Shown here piece after piece: positions 10,554 through 24,400 of a DNA stretch of 64,000 nucleotides; the stretch's first letter is position 1, and every line of letters begins with the position of its first letter. Location of the stretch: assembly GCF_947507565.1 (NCBI RefSeq), contig NC_089180.1, forward strand, positions 992,001 through 1,056,000. The letters run 5' to 3'. The position numbers and the translations under genes are program-made. The notes below the pieces were generated by a model. The model ran no database searches. It saw only the letters and a program-made list of their open reading frames with translations, and was not told the DNA's origin. The stretch is from Oscarella lobularis (Eukaryota > Porifera > Homoscleromorpha > Homosclerophorida > Oscarellidae).

Positions 10554-13500
10554 TTCTAACAAAGACGGCGGCGTCAAATACCGCTTTTGTTTCTAAAAAG
10601 ACGACGGCATTAGATGCAGCTTTCGTCTTTGAAAGAGACGGCGGCATCAGATGCCGCTTTCCTCTTTAAGAAAGACAGCGGCATCAGATGCCGCTTTTGT
10701 CTCTAACAAAGAAGGCTTAATCAGACGCCGCTTTCATCTCTAACACAGAAGGTGACATCAGACGCCGCTTTCGTCTCTAATAAGGAAGGAGGAATCAGCT
10801 GCCTCATTCACAAAGAAGCGGCATCAGATGCCGCTTTCCTCTCTAAGAAAGAAGGCTGAATCAGACGCCGCTTTCCTCTCTAACACAGAAGGTGACATCA
10901 GACGCCGCTTTCGTCTCTAATAAGGAAGGAGGAATCAGCTGCCTCATTCGTCTCTAACAAAAAAGCAGCATCAGATGCCGCTTTCGTATCTAACAAAGAA
11001 GACTGAATCAGACGCCGCTCACCTCTCTAACACAGAAGGTGACATCAGATGCCGCTTTCGTCTCTAAGAAAGAGATCGGCATCAGATGCCGCTCTCGTCT
11101 CTAACTAAGAGGGCGGCATCAGATGCCGCTTTCGCCTCTAATAAGAAAGGAGGAATCAGCCGCCCCCTTCGTCTCTAACAAAGAAGCAGCATCAGATGCC
11201 GCTTTCGTCTCTAAAAGAGAAGGCAGCGTCAGAGGCCGCTTCGTCTCTAACAAAAGAAGGCAGCATCACAACGGTGACAGCCGTTCGTCTCTAACAAAGA
11301 AGGCATCATCAGATGCCGCTTTCGCTTCTAATAAGGAAGGCGGCATCAGATGCCCTTTCGTCTCTAACAGAGGCCGCGGTTTCAGATGCAGCTTTCATCT
11401 CTAACGAAGACGGCGGCATCAGATGCCGCTTTCATCTCTAACAGAGACGGCGGCATTAGATGCCGCTTTCGTCTTTGAAAGAGACGGCGGCATCAGATGC
11501 CGCTTTCCTCTTTAAGAAAGACAGCGGCATCAGATGCGGCTTTCGTCAATAATAAAGAAGGCGGCATTAGACGCCACTTTCGTCTCTAAAAGAGACGGCG
11601 GCATCAGATGCCACTTTCGTTTCTAACATAGACGGCGGCATTAGATGCCGCTTTCATCTCTAACAAAGACGGCGGCATAAGATACAACTTTCGTTTCTAA
11701 CAAAGACGGCGGCGTCAAATACCTCTTTCGTTTCTAACAAAGACGGCGGCATTAGATGCAGCTTTCGTCTTTGAAAGAGACGGCCGCATCAGATGCCGCT
11801 TTCCTCTCTAAGAAAGACAGCGGCATCAGATGCCGCTTTCGTATCTAACAAAGAAGACTGAATCAGACGCCGCTCACCTCTCTAACACAGAAGGTGACAT
11901 CAGATGCCGCTTTCGTCTCTAAGAAAGAGATCGGCATCAGATGCCGCTCTCGTCTCTAACTAAGAGGGCGGCATCAGATGCCGCTTTCGCCTCTAATAAG
12001 GAAGGAGGAATCAGCCGCCCCATTCGTCTTTAACAAAGAAGCAGCATCAGATGACGCTTTCGTCTCTAACAAAGAAGGCAGCATCAGATGCCGCTTTCGT
12101 CTCTAAAAGAGAAGGCAGCGTCAGAGGCCGCTTCGTCTCTAACAAAAGAAGGCAGCATCACAACTGTGACAGCCGTTCGTCTCTAACAAAGAAGGCATCA
12201 TCAGATGCCGCTTTCGCTTCTAATAAGGAAGGCGGCATCAGCTGCCCTTTCGTCTCTAACAAAGACCGCGGTTTCAGATGCAGCTTTCATCTCTAACGAA
12301 GACGGCGGCATCAGATGCCGCTTTCTTCTCTAACAGAGACGGCGGCATTAGATGCCGCTTTCGTCTTTGAAAGAGACGGCGGCATCAGATGCCGCTTTCC
12401 TCTTTAAGAAAGACAGCGGCATCAGATGCCGCTTTCGTCTCTAACAAAAAAGGCTTAATCAGACGCCGCTTTCATCTCTAACACAGAAGGTGACATCAGA
12501 CGCCGCTTTCGTCTCTAATAAGGAAGGAGGAATCAGCTGCCTCATTCGTCTCTAACAAAGAAGCGGCATCAGATGCCGCTTTCCTCTCTAAGAAAGAAGG
12601 CTGAATCAGACGCCGCTTTCCTCTCTAACACAGAAGGTGACATCAGACGCCGCTTTCGTCTCTAATAAGGAAGGAGGAATCAGCTGCCTCATTCGTCTCT
12701 AACAAAAAAGCAGCATCAGATGCCGCTTTCGTATCTAACAAAGAAGACTGAATCAGACGCCGCTCACCTCTCTAACACAGAAGGTGACATCAGATGCCGC
12801 TTTCGTCTCTAAGAAAGAGATCGGCATCAGATGCCGCTCTCGTCTCTAACTAAGAGGGCGGCATCAGATGCCGCTTTCGCCTCTAATAAGAAAGGAGGAA
12901 TCAGCCGCCCCCTTCGTCTCTAACAAAGAAGCAGCATCAGATGACGCTTTCGTCTCTAACAAAGAAGGCAGCATCAGATGCCGCTTTCGTCTCTAAAAGA
13001 GAAGGCAGCGTCAGAGGCCGCTTCGTCTCTAACAAAAGAAGGCAGCATCACAACGGTGACAGCCGTTCGTCTCTAACAAAAGAAGGCATCATCAGATGCC
13101 GCGTTCGCTTCTAATAAGGAAGGCGGCATCAGATGCCCTTTCGTCTCTAACAGAGGCCGCGGTTTCAGATGCAGCTTTCATCTCTAACGAAGACGGCGGC
13201 ATCAGATGCCGCTTTCATCTCTAACAGAGACGGCGGCATTAGATGCCGCTTTCGTCTTTGAAAGAGACGGCGGCATCAGATGCCGCTTTCCTCTTTAAGA
13301 AAGACAGCGGCATCAGATGCTGCTTTCGTCAATAATAAAGAAGGCGGCATTAGACGCCACTTTCGTCTCTAAAAGAGACGGCGGCATCAGATGCCACTTT
13401 CGTTTCTAACATAGACGGCGGCATTAGATGCCGCTTTCATCTCTAACAAAGACGGCGGCATAAGATACAACTTTCGTTTCTAACAAAGACGGCGGCGTCA

Positions 13501-16500
13501 AATACCTCTTTCGTTTCTAACAAAGACGGCGGCATTAGATGCAGCTTTCGTCTTTGAAAGAGACGGCGGCATCAGATGCCGCTTTCCTCTCTAAGAAAGA
13601 CAGCGGCATCAGATGCCGCTTTCGTATCTAACAAAGAAGACTGAATCAGACGCCGCTCACCTCTCTAACACAGAAGGTGACATCAGATGCCGCTTTCGTC
13701 TCTAAGAAAGAGATCGGCATCAGATGCCGCTCTCGTCTCTAACTAAGAGGGCGGCATCAGATGCCGCTTTCGCCTCTAATAAGGAAGGAGGAAACAGCCG
13801 CCCCATTCGTCTCTAACAAAGAAGCAGCATCAAATGACGCTTTCGTCTCTAACAAAGAAGGCAGCATCAGATGCCGCTTTCGTCTCTAAAAGAGAAGGCA
13901 GCGTCAGAGGCCGCTTCGTCTCTAACAAAAGAAGGCAGCATCACAACGGTGACAGCCGTTCGTCTCTAACAAAGAAGGCATCATCAGATGCCGCTTTCGC
14001 TTCTAATAAGGAAGGCGGCATCAGATGCCCTTTCGTCTCTAACAAAGACCGCGGTTTCAGATGCAGCTTTCATCTCTAACGAAGACGGCGGCATCAGATG
14101 CCGCTTTCATCTCTAACAGAGACGGCGGCATTAGATGCCGCTTTCGTCTTTGAAAGAGACGGCGGCATCAGATGCCGCTTTCCTCTCTAAGAAAGACAGC
14201 GGCATCAGATGCCGCTTTCGTATCTAACAAAGAAGACTGAATCAGACGCCGCTCACCTCTCTAACACAGAAGGTGACATCAGATGCCGCTTTCGTCTCTA
14301 AGAAAGAGATCGGCATCAGATGCCGCTCTCGTCTCTAACTAAGAGGGCGGCATCAGATGCCGCTTTCGCCTCTAATAAGGAAGGAGGAATCAGCCGCCCC
14401 ATTCGTCTCTAACAAAGAAGCAGCATCAGATGACGCTTTCGTCTCTAACAAAGAAGGCAGCATCAGATGCCGCTTTCGTCTCTAAAAGAGAAGGCAGCGT
14501 CAGAGGCCGCTTCGTCTCTAACAAAAGAAGGCAGCATCACAACGGTGACAGCCGTTCGTCTCTAACAAAGAAGGCATCATCAGATGCCGCTTTCGCTTCT
14601 AATAAAGAAGGCGGCATCAGATGCCCTTTCGTCTCTAACAGAGGCCGCGGTTTCAGATGCAGCTTTCATCTCTAACGAAGACGGCGGCATCAGATGCCGC
14701 TTTCATCTCTAACAGAGACGGCGGCATTAGATGCCGCTTTCGTCTTTGAAAGAGACGGCGACATCAGATGCCGCTTTCCTCTCTAAGAAAGACAGCGGCA
14801 TCAGATGCCGCTTTCGTATCTAACAAAGAAGACTGAATCAGGCGCCGCTCACCTCTCTAACACAGAAGGTGACATCAGATGCCGCTTTCGTCTCTAAGAA
14901 AGAGATCGGCATCAGATGCCGCTCTCGTCTCTAACTAAGAGGGCGGCATCAGATGCCGCTTTCGCCTCTAATAAGGAAGGAGGAATCAGCCGCCCCATTC
15001 GTCTCTAACAAAGAAGCAGCATCAGATGACGCTTTCGTCTCTAACAAAGAAGGCAGCATCAGATGCCGCTTTCGTCTCTAAAAGAGAAGGCAGCGTCAGA
15101 GGCCGCTTCTTCCCTAACAAAAGAAGGCAGCATCACAACGGTGACAGCAGTTCGTCTCTAACAAAGAAGGCATCATCAGATGCCGCTTTCGCTTCTAATA
15201 AGGAAGGCGGCATCAAATGCCGCTTTCGTCTCTAAAAGAGACGGCAGCATTAGATGCTACTTTCGTTTCTAACATAGACGGCGGCATTAGATGCCGCTTT
15301 CATCTCTAACAAAGACGGCGGCATAAGATAACAACTTTCTTTTCTAACAAAGACGGCGGCGTCAAATACCGCTTTCGTTTCTAACAAAGACGGCGGCATT
15401 AGATGCAGCTTTCGTCTTTGAAAGAGACGGCGGCATCAGATGCCGCTTTCCTCTCTAAGAAAGACAGCGGCATCAGATGCCGCTTTCGTCTCTAACAAAA
15501 TAGGCTGAATCAGACGCCGCTTGCATCTCTAACACAGAAGGTGACATCAGATGCCGCTTTCGCTTCTAATAAGGAAGGCGGCAAACAGCTGCCTCATTCG
15601 TCTCTAACAAAGAAGCAGCATCAGATGCCGCTTTCGTCTCTAACAAAGAAAGCGGCATCAGATGCCGCTTTCCTCTCTAAAGAGACGGCGGCATCAGATG
15701 CCGCTTTCGTCTTTGAAAGAGACGGCCACATCAGATGCCGCTTTCCTCTCAAAGAAAGACAGCGGCATCAGATGCGGCTTTCGTCAATAATAAAGAAGGC
15801 GGCATTAGACGCCACTTTCGTCTCTAAAAGAGACGGCGGCATCAGATGTCACTTTCGTTTCAAACAAAGACGGCGGCATCAAATGCCGATTTCATCTCTA
15901 ACAAAGACGTTAGCATCAGATACCACTTTCGTTTCGAACAAAGACGGCGGCGTCAGATACCGCTTTCGTTTTCTAACAAAGACGGCGGCAGCAGATTCCG
16001 CTTTGGTCTCAAAATACGTAGCGACATCACATGCCGCCTCCGTTTCTGTCAAAGAAGGCGGCATTAGATGCCGCTTTCGTCTTTGAAAGAGACGGCGACA
16101 TCAGATCCCGCTTTCCTCTAAGAAATACAACGGCATCAGATGCGCCTTTGGTCTCTAACAAAGAAGGTGGCATCAGACGCCGCCTTGAAAGACAGCGGCA
16201 TCAGACGCGGCTTCCGTCAACAACAAAGAAAACGGCATTAGACGCCGCTTTCCACTCTAACAAAGAAGGCAGCATCAGATGCCGCTTTCGTCTCTAACAA
16301 AGAATGCGGCATCAGATGCCGCTTTCGTCTCTAAAAGAGAGAGCGGCATCAGATGCCAATTTCGTTTCAAACATAGACGGCGGCATCAGATGCCGCTTTC
16401 GTTTCTAACAAAGACGGCGGCATCAGATGCCGCTTTCCACTCTAACAAGAAAGGGGGCAACAGATTCCGCTTTCGTCTCTAACAAATAAGGCGGCATTAA

Positions 16501-18462
16501 ATGCCGCTTTCATCTCTAACAAAGACGGCGGCATAAGATACAACTTTCGTTTCTAACAAAGACGGCGGCGTCAAATACCGCTTTCGTTTCTAACAGAGAC
16601 GGCGGCATTAGATGCCGCTTTCGTCTTTGAAAGAGACGGCGGCATCAGATGCCGCTTTCCTCTTTAAGAAAGACAGCGGCATCAGATGCCGGTTTCAACT
16701 CTAACAAAGAAGGCTGAATCAGACGCCGCTTTCATCTCTAACACAGAAGGTGACATCAGATGCCGCTTTCGTCTCTAATAAGGAAGGAGGAATCAGCTGC
16801 CTCATTCGTCTCTAAAAAAGAAGCAGCATAACATGACGCTTTCGTCTCTAACAAAGAAGGCGGCATCAGATGCCGCTTTCGTCTCTAAAAGAGAAGGCAG
16901 CGTCAGAGGCCGCTTCTTCCCTAACAAAAGAAGGCAGCATCACAACGGTGACAGCAGTTCGTCTCTAACAAAGAAGGCATCATCAGATGCCGCTTTCGCT
17001 TCTAATAAGGAAGGCGGCATCAAATGCCGCTTTCGTCTCTAAAAGAGACGGCAGCATCAGATGCCACTTTCGTTTCTAACATAGACGGCGGCATTAGATG
17101 CCGCTTTCATCTCTAACAAAGACGGCGGCATAAGATACAACTTTCGTTTCTAACAAAGACGGCGGCGTCAAATACCTCTTTCGTTTCTAACAAAGACGGC
17201 GGCATTAGATGCAGCTTTCGTCTTTGAAAGAGACGGCGGCATCAGATGCCGCTTTCCTCTCTAAGAAAGACAGCGGCATCAGATGCCGCTTTCGTATCTA
17301 ACAAAGAAGACTGAATCAGACGCCGCTCACCTCTCTAACACAGAAGGTGACATCAGATGCCGCTTTCGTCTCTAAGAAAGAGATCGGCATCAGATGCCGC
17401 TCTCGTCTCTAACTAAGAGGGCGGCATCAGATGCCGCTTTCGCCTCTAATAAGGAAGGAGGAATCAGCCGCCCCATTCGTCTCTAACAAAGAAGCAGCAT
17501 CAGATGACGCTTTCGTCTCTAACAAAGAAGGCAGCATCAGATGCCGCTTTCGTCTCTAAAAGAGAAGGCAGCGTCAGAGGCCGCTTCGTCTCTAACAAAA
17601 GAAGGCAGCATCACAACGGTGACAGCCGTTCGTCTCTAACAAAGAAGGCATCATCAGATGCCGCTTTCGCTTCTAATAAGGAAGGCGGCATCAGATGCCC
17701 TTTCGTCTTTAACAAAGACCGCGGTTTCAGATGCAGCTTTCATCTCTAACGAAGACGGCGGCATCAGATGCCGCTTTCATCTCTAACAGAGACGGCGGCA
17801 TTAGATGCCGCTTTCGTCTTTGAAAGAGACGGCGACATCAGATGCCGCTTTCCTCTCAAAGAAAGACAGCGGCATCAGATGCGGCTTTCGTCAATAATAA
17901 AGAAGGCGGCATTAGACGCCACTTTCGTCTCTAAAAGAGACGGCGGCATCAGATGCCACTTTCGTTTCTAACATAGACGGCGGCATCAGATGCCGCTCTC
18001 CACTCTAACAAGAAAGGGGGCAACAGATTCCGCTTTTGTCTCTAACAAATAAGGCGGCATTAGATGCCGCTTTCATCTCTAACAAAGACGGCAGCATAAG
18101 ATACAACTTTCGTTTCTAACAAAGACGGCGGCGTCAAATACCGCTTTCGTTTCTAACAAAGACGGCGGCATTAGATGCAGCTTTCGTCTTTGAAAGAGAC
18201 GGCGGCATCAGATGCCGCTTTCCTCTATAAGAAAGACAGCGGCATCACATGCCGCTTTCGTCTCTATCAAAGAAGGCTGAATCAGACGCCGCTTTAATCT
18301 CTAACACAGAAGGTGACATCAGATGCCGCTTTCGTCTCTATTAAGGAAGGAGGAATCAGCTGCCTCATTCGTCTCTAACAAAGAAGCAGCATCAGATGAC
18401 GCTTTCGTCTCTAACAAAGAAGGCAGCATCAGATGCCGCTTTCGTCTCTAAAAGAGAGAGGC
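10554..18462 (+). repeat. Family A tandem array, plus orientation, with higher-order repeats
   Basis: About 210 units of roughly 37 bp. Landmark units containing GGCAGCGTCAGAGGCC occur at 11221, 12113, 13003, 13896, 14492, 15088, 16895 and 17566. The spacings are therefore 892, 890, 893, 596, 596, 1807 and 671 bp, and 596 and 892 correspond to 16- and 24-unit higher-order repeats. The copies between 13.8 and 15.2 kb are nearly identical, which points to recent unequal exchange. CTCTAA in the unit brings a stop codon about every third unit because 37 is not divisible by three. Open frames therefore cap near 81 residues (12051-12296, 13834-14079, 14430-14675, 17504-17749), and this argues against coding. 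The longest, 15541-16086, lies in a stretch of shifted units. No gene, promoter or RNA is seen in the 7.9 kb. Confidence 0.92.
15660..16215 (+). repeat. Segment of array A present inverted at the window start
   Basis: This 556-bp stretch has unusual units (for example CTCTAAGAAATACAACGG and a GTAGCGACATCACATGCC unit) that reappear in reverse complement at 1-560. The two A arrays therefore share specific higher-order content and not only the 37-bp unit. Confidence 0.85.
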
Positions 18463-20040
18463 CGGTTGAGGGGTGAAGCTGTAGAACGGTTAAAGGGTTG
18501 AATCTGTTAAGCGATGGAACAGTTGAACGGTAAAACAGTTGAACGATTGAACTGTAGAACAACTTAACGGTGGAACAGTTGAGGGAGTGAACGGTTGAAG
18601 AGGTTAACCTGTTCATCGGTGGAACAGTTGAACAGTGGAACTGTTGAACGGTGAAAATGTTCAACGTTGAAACTGTAGAAGGGGTTAAACCTGATGATTG
18701 GTGGAACAGTGGAACGATTGAACAATTGAACGGTGGAATTGTTGAGAAATTGAACGGTTGAGGAAGTGAACATTAAGAACGGCTAAGTGGTTGAAACTGT
18801 TAAGCGATGGAGCATTTGAACGGTAAAACAGTTGAACTGTTTAACGGTAGAACAGCATAACGGTGGAAAAGTTGAGGGGGTGAACGGTTGAAGAGGTTAA
18901 CCTGTTAATCTGTGGAACGGTTAAACAATAGGACGGTGGATCAGTTGAACCTTATGAGCGGTGGAACAGTTGAACGGTGGAAAAGTTGAAAGGTTAAGGA
19001 TGTGAAAAGTTGAGGTGGTTGAACCTGAATATCGGTGAAACAGATGAACGATGAACAGTTGACCAGTGGAACGGTTAAGGGGAAAAACGGTTGAGGGAGT
19101 TCAACGTGTTTAGCGGTGGAACCGTTTAACGGTGGACCAGGTAAAAGAAGAAACGGCTGAGTTGGCGAACTGTTGAAAGGGTTGAAATATTTCAAAGTTA
19201 AAACATTTGAAGCAGTTAAACGTTGCAATACATGAACGGTTAAACGGTTGAACGGTAGAACAGTTTCACGGTGGAACAGTTTGTGAACGGTTGAAGGGGT
19301 AAACCTCTTCATTCTCAAAAGTTCCACTGTTCAACTGTTCAATCGTTCAACTGTTTAGCCCCTTCAACAGTTTCAACGTTCAACTTTTTCACCGTTCAAC
19401 AGTTCCACTGTTCAAATTTTCCACCGTTCGACTGTTCCACAAATCAACACGTTCTACCCTTTCAAGCGTTACCCCCTTAACCGTTATACCACTCAACTGT
19501 TCCACCGTTCAACTGTTCCACCGATCAACAGGTTCACCTTTTAACCGTTCACCCCCTCAACTGTTTCACCGTTAAACTGCTTCACTGTTCAAACGTTTAA
19601 CCGTTCAAGTCTCGCACCCGTTTACCCTCTAAACCGTTTCACCGTTTAACAGTTCCACAGTTCAACTGTTCCACTGCTCAACAGGTTCAACTTCCTCAAC
19701 TGTTCACCGTCTCAACCGTTCCACAGTTCAACTGTTTGTACTTTCAACAGGTTCAACTGTTTTTATTTTCAACAGTTTCAACCTCTTATGCCGTTCACCC
19801 CCTCAATCCTACCCTTGTTCAACTGTTCCACAGTTCAACTTTTCCACCTCTCAAAAAGTTTAACTCTCCCAACTGTTCACCCTTTAAACCGTTCCACTGT
19901 TCAACTGTTTCACAGTTCAACTGTTCCACTGCTCAACATAATCAACCCCTCAACCGCTTTCCCTCTAAATCGTTCTAACGTTCAACTGTTTAAATGCTGA
20001 AATGTTCTACCGTTCAACATGTTCAACTGTTAAAAAGTTC

Positions 20041-20122
20041 AACAGATTCCACCCTTTAAACTTTCAACAGGCTCAACCCCTCAACAGTTGAACAGTGGAA
20101 CTTTTAAATGGGTAAACATTTG
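20041..20122 (-). repeat. Strand-switch element Q, inverse
   Basis: Centre CCTCAACAGTTGAACAG at about 20085, then AAATGGGTAAACATTTGAG. Confidence 0.72.
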
Positions 20123-20477
20123 AGAGGGTTGAACCTGTTGATCGGTGGAACGGTCGAACGGTGGAACAGTTAAACGGTAAAATGGTTCAGGGGTGAACGG
20201 TTGAGGAGGTTGAACCTGATGATCGGTGAAACAGTTGAACAATGGAACATTTGAACAGGGGATCGTTTGAGGGGAGAAAAGGTAGAGGGAGTTCAACCTG
20301 TTGGCCAGTAGAACAGTTTAACGGTAGAACAGTTGAACGGTGGAACAGTTGAGTGGTATAACGGTTAAGGGGGTGAACACTTGAAAGCGTTGAACCTGTC
20401 GATCGGTGGGATAGTCGAACAGTGGAACATTTGAACGGTGGAACGGTTGAGGGGCTGAACAGTTGAGTGACTTTAAC

Positions 20478-20556
20478 CTGTTAAACGGTTAACCGTTTCT
20501 CTGTTTAACATGAGTACCTGTTCTACCGTTAAACGGTTTCAACTCCTCAAACTTTT
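20478..20556 (-). repeat. Strand-switch element S, inverse
   Basis: Core TTAACATGAGTACCTGTTCT. A small palindrome, CGGTTAACCG, lies just upstream at about 20486-20495. Confidence 0.7.
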
Positions 20557-21433
20557 AAAAGGTTCAACTCCCTCAGCCGTTCACTTTCTGAACAGTTCCA
20601 CCATTAAAATGTTCCACCGTTAAACTGTTTTACCACTCAACCCGTTAAAACCTTTACCCCTTCAACCGTTCCACCGCTCAATTGTTCCACCGTTCAATTT
20701 TTATACCGTTACCCTGTTCCACCTTTCAACAGGTTCAACTTTCTCAACCGTTCATCCCATCAACCGTTCCACCGTTCAACTATTCCACCGTTTAACTGTT
20801 CCACCGTTCAAATGTTTAGGGCCTGTTTAACAGTTTCAACTGTTCCGCCGTTCAACAATTTTAACACCTCAACAGTTTAACAAGTTCAACTCCATCAACC
20901 GTTCACCTCTTCAAATGTTCAACCGTTCAACTGTTCCACCGCTCAAAAGGTTTAGTCTGTGAAACAGTTGAACGGTGGAACAGTTGAACGGTTAAGGATG
21001 TGAAAAGTTGAAGTGGTTGAACCTGACGATCTTTGAAACAGTTTAACGATGGATCAGTTGCACAGTGGTACGCGACAGAGGATAAAGAGTTGAGAGGGTT
21101 GAACCAGTCGAAAGGTGGAACAGTTGAACGGTGGAAAAGTAGAACTGTGGAACGGTTGGGGAGAAAAACGGTTGAGGGAGCTCAAAACGTTGAGCGGTAA
21201 AACAGTTTAACGGTGGAACAGATAAACGAAGAAACGGTTGAAGCGGTCAACGGTTGAAAGGGTTGCCCCTGTTGAAAGCTAAAATAGTTGAAGCTGGTAA
21301 ACGTTGGAATAGTTGAACTTTTAAACTGTTGAACGGTAGAGCGGTAGAACAGCTTAACGTTAGAACAGTTGAGGGGGTGAACAGTTGAAGAGGTTAACCT
21401 GTTCATCGTTGGAATTTTTGAACAGTGGAACAT

Positions 21434-21493
21434 TTGAACAGAAGATCTGTTAGGAGTGGACTGATGAAAAGGTTAAACATGTTGAATTGTTCC
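21434..21493 (+). repeat. Strand-switch element R, forward
   Basis: Contains GATCTGTTAGGAGTGGACTG and GAAAAGGTTAAACATGTTG. G-rich to C-rich flip at about 21475. Confidence 0.7.
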
Positions 21494-24400
21494 AAAGTAC
21501 AACTGTCCCACCACTCAAAAGATTCAACTGATCCACAGTTTAACAGTTTTAGCTTTTCAAACGATTACCAGGTTTACTCCTCACAACCGTTTCATCTCTC
21601 AACTGTTCCACCGTTTCACTGTTCTACCGTTCAACACGTTTAACTGTTCACAGTTTACAGTTTCAACCCCTTAACCGTTCAACAGATTTAAGATTTTCAA
21701 CCGTTCACTCTCAACCGATTTACCGTTCAACTGTTCCACTTTTCAACTGTTCCACCGAAAAACATGTTTATTAACCTCTTCAACCGTTCACCCCCTCAAC
21801 TGTTCCACCGTTAAACTGTTCCACCGCTCAATATGTTGAACTCCCTCAACCGTTTATTCCCTCAACCGTTCCACTGTTAAACTGTTGATCGTTCAACTGT
21901 TTTACTGATAATCAGGTTCAACATCCTCAACCGTTGACATCCTCAACCGTTCCACAGTTCAACTTTTCCACCGTTCAACTGTTCCATATCTTAACAGTTT
22001 AAACCCCTTAACCGTTCTCCAGCTTCACCCAGTCAACCGTTCACACTCTAAACAGTTCCACATTTCAACTGTTCTATCGTTCAACTGTTCCACAAATGAT
22101 CGGGTTTAACTCCTTCAACCGTTTCATCGTTCAACTTTTTCACCGTTCAACCGTTCCACCGTTCAACTGTTCCACCGTTCGACTGTTTCACCGACCAACA
22201 GGTTCAACTCTTTTAAGCGTTCACCCAAGTAATCGTTATACCGCTCAACTATTTCAACTTTCAACTGTTCCACCATTCCAAATGTTCAACTGATCACCTG
22301 TTCCTCCGATCAACAGGTTTACCCTTTTAACCGTTAACTCCCTCAACTGTTTCACCGTTAAACTGCTTCACCGTTAAAACGTTTAACCTTTGAACTATTC
22401 CACCGTTCAACAGGTTTAGCTGTTTTACCTTTCAACCGTTTTTACCTCCTTAACAGTTCATCCTCTCAACTGTTCCACCGTTCAACTGTTTCACCGCTCA
22501 ACAGTTTACACCCCTTAACCGTTCAACAGGTTCGACACACTCAACCGTTCACACTCTAAACTATTCCACCGTTCAGCTGTTGAACGGTGGAAAAGTTGAA
22601 CTGTGGAACGGTTGAAGATGTGAACGGTTGAGGATGTTGAACCGGATAATCTGTGAAACAGTTGAACGATGAACAGTTGAACAGTGGAACGGTTGAGGGG
22701 AAAAACGGTTAAGGGGAAAAACGTTTGAGGGGGTTCAACATGTTGAGCGGTGGAACCGTTTAACGGTGGAATAGTTAAACAAAGAAACGGTTGAAGCGGT
22801 AAACGGTTGAAAGGGTTGAAACTGTTAAAAGGCAAAACAGTTGAAACTGTTAAATGTTGCAATAGTTGAACGGTTAAACGGTTGAATAGTAGAACAGTTT
22901 AACGGTGGAGGAGTTATAGGGCTGAACGGTTGAAGAGGTTAATCTGTTCATCAGTGGAACAGTTGAACAGTGGAACAGTTCAACGTTAAATCGGTTAAGA
23001 GAGTGAACGGTTGAAAAGGTTAAACCTGTTGAACGGTTAAAGGGTTGAAACTTTAAACGGTGAACAGGTAAACCTTTTGAACGGTAGAACGGTAAAACGG
23101 TGAAACAGTTGAGAGGTGGAACGCTTATGGGGAGTAAACGTGGTAAACGTTTGAAAGGCTAAAACTGTTAAACTGTGGATCAGTTGAACCTTTCGAGCGG
23201 TGGAACAGTTGAACTGTGGAACAGTTGAACAGTAGAACGGTTTGATGGGTAAACGGTTGAGAGGGTTGAACATTATGATTGGTAAAACAGTTGAACGATG
23301 GAACAGTTGAACAGTGGAACGGTTGAGGGGAGAAACGGTGGGAGGAGTTAAACCTGTTGAGGCGGCACATTTGAACGGTGTAATAGTTAAACGAAGAAAC
23401 AGTTGAGGCGGTAAACGTTTGAAAGGGTTGAAACTGTTAAAAGGTAGAAATTTTAAAGCTGTTAAACATTGGAGCAGTTAAACGGTGGAACGGTTAAGGA
23501 GGTAAACGGTTGATGGGACTGAACATTTTGAGCGGTGGAACAGTTGAAAGATGAAACGGTTGAGGATGTGAACGGTTGATGATGTTGAACCTGAATATCG
23601 AACAGTGGAACTGCTGAGAGTGTGAACGGTTGAGGGGTGAAGCTGTAGAACGGTTAAAGGGTTGAAACTGTTAAGCGATGGAACAGTTAAACGGTAAAAC
23701 AGTTGAACGATTGAACTGTAGAACAACTTAACGGTGGAACAGTTGAGGGAGTGAACGGTTGAAGAGGTTAACCTGTTCATCGGTGGAACAGTTGAACAGT
23801 GGAACTGTTGAACGGTGAAAATGTTCAACGTTGAAACTGTTGAAGGGGTTAAACCTGATGATTGGTGGAACAGTGGAACGATTGAACAATTGAACGGTGG
23901 AATTGTTGAGAAATTGAACGGTTGAGGAAGTGAACATGAAGAACGGCTAAGGGGTTGAAACTGTTAAGCGATGGAGCATTTGAACGGTAAAACAGTTGAA
24001 CTGTTGAACGGTAGAACAGCATAACGGTGGAACAGTTGAGGGGGTAAACGGTTGAAGAGGTTAACCTGTTAATCTGTGGAACAGTTAAACAATAGGACGG
24101 TGGATCAGTTGAACCTTATGAGCGGTGGAACAGTTAAACGGTGGAAAAGTTGAAAGGTTAAGGATGTGAAAAGTTGAGGTGGTTGAACCTGAATATCGGT
24201 GAAACTGATGAACGATGAACAGTTGACCAGTGGAACGGTTAAGGAGAAAAACGGTTGAGGGAGTTCAACGTGTTCAGCGGTGAAACCGTTTAACGGTGGA
24301 CCAGTTAAACGAAGAAACGGTTGAGTTGGCGAACTGTTGAAAGGGTTGAATCATTTGAAAGTTAAAACATTTGAAGCAGTTAAACGTTGCAATACATGAA

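Larger units (their letters stand above)
18464..22581 (+). repeat. 4.1-kb duplication, copy 1
   Basis: This matches 23628-27749 at an offset of 5164 bp at the left, 5186 in the middle and about 5168-5170 at the right. The step reflects a loss of about 22 bp near 19280-19360. Its left end coincides with the A/B boundary. Its right end is at TTCAGCTGTT, after which the two copies read different strands of B. Confidence 0.9.

Noticed and set aside
11123-17749. Series of similar 69-93 residue frames in array A that look like a small gene family
   Set aside because: They recur at the higher-order repeat period and end at the unit's own TAA. The period of 37 residues equals three 37-bp units. This is the repeat being translated and not a gene family.
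10554-18462. CRISPR-like array (37-bp units with internal dyad)
   Set aside because: Units abut directly, with no unique spacers between them, and no cas gene is present.
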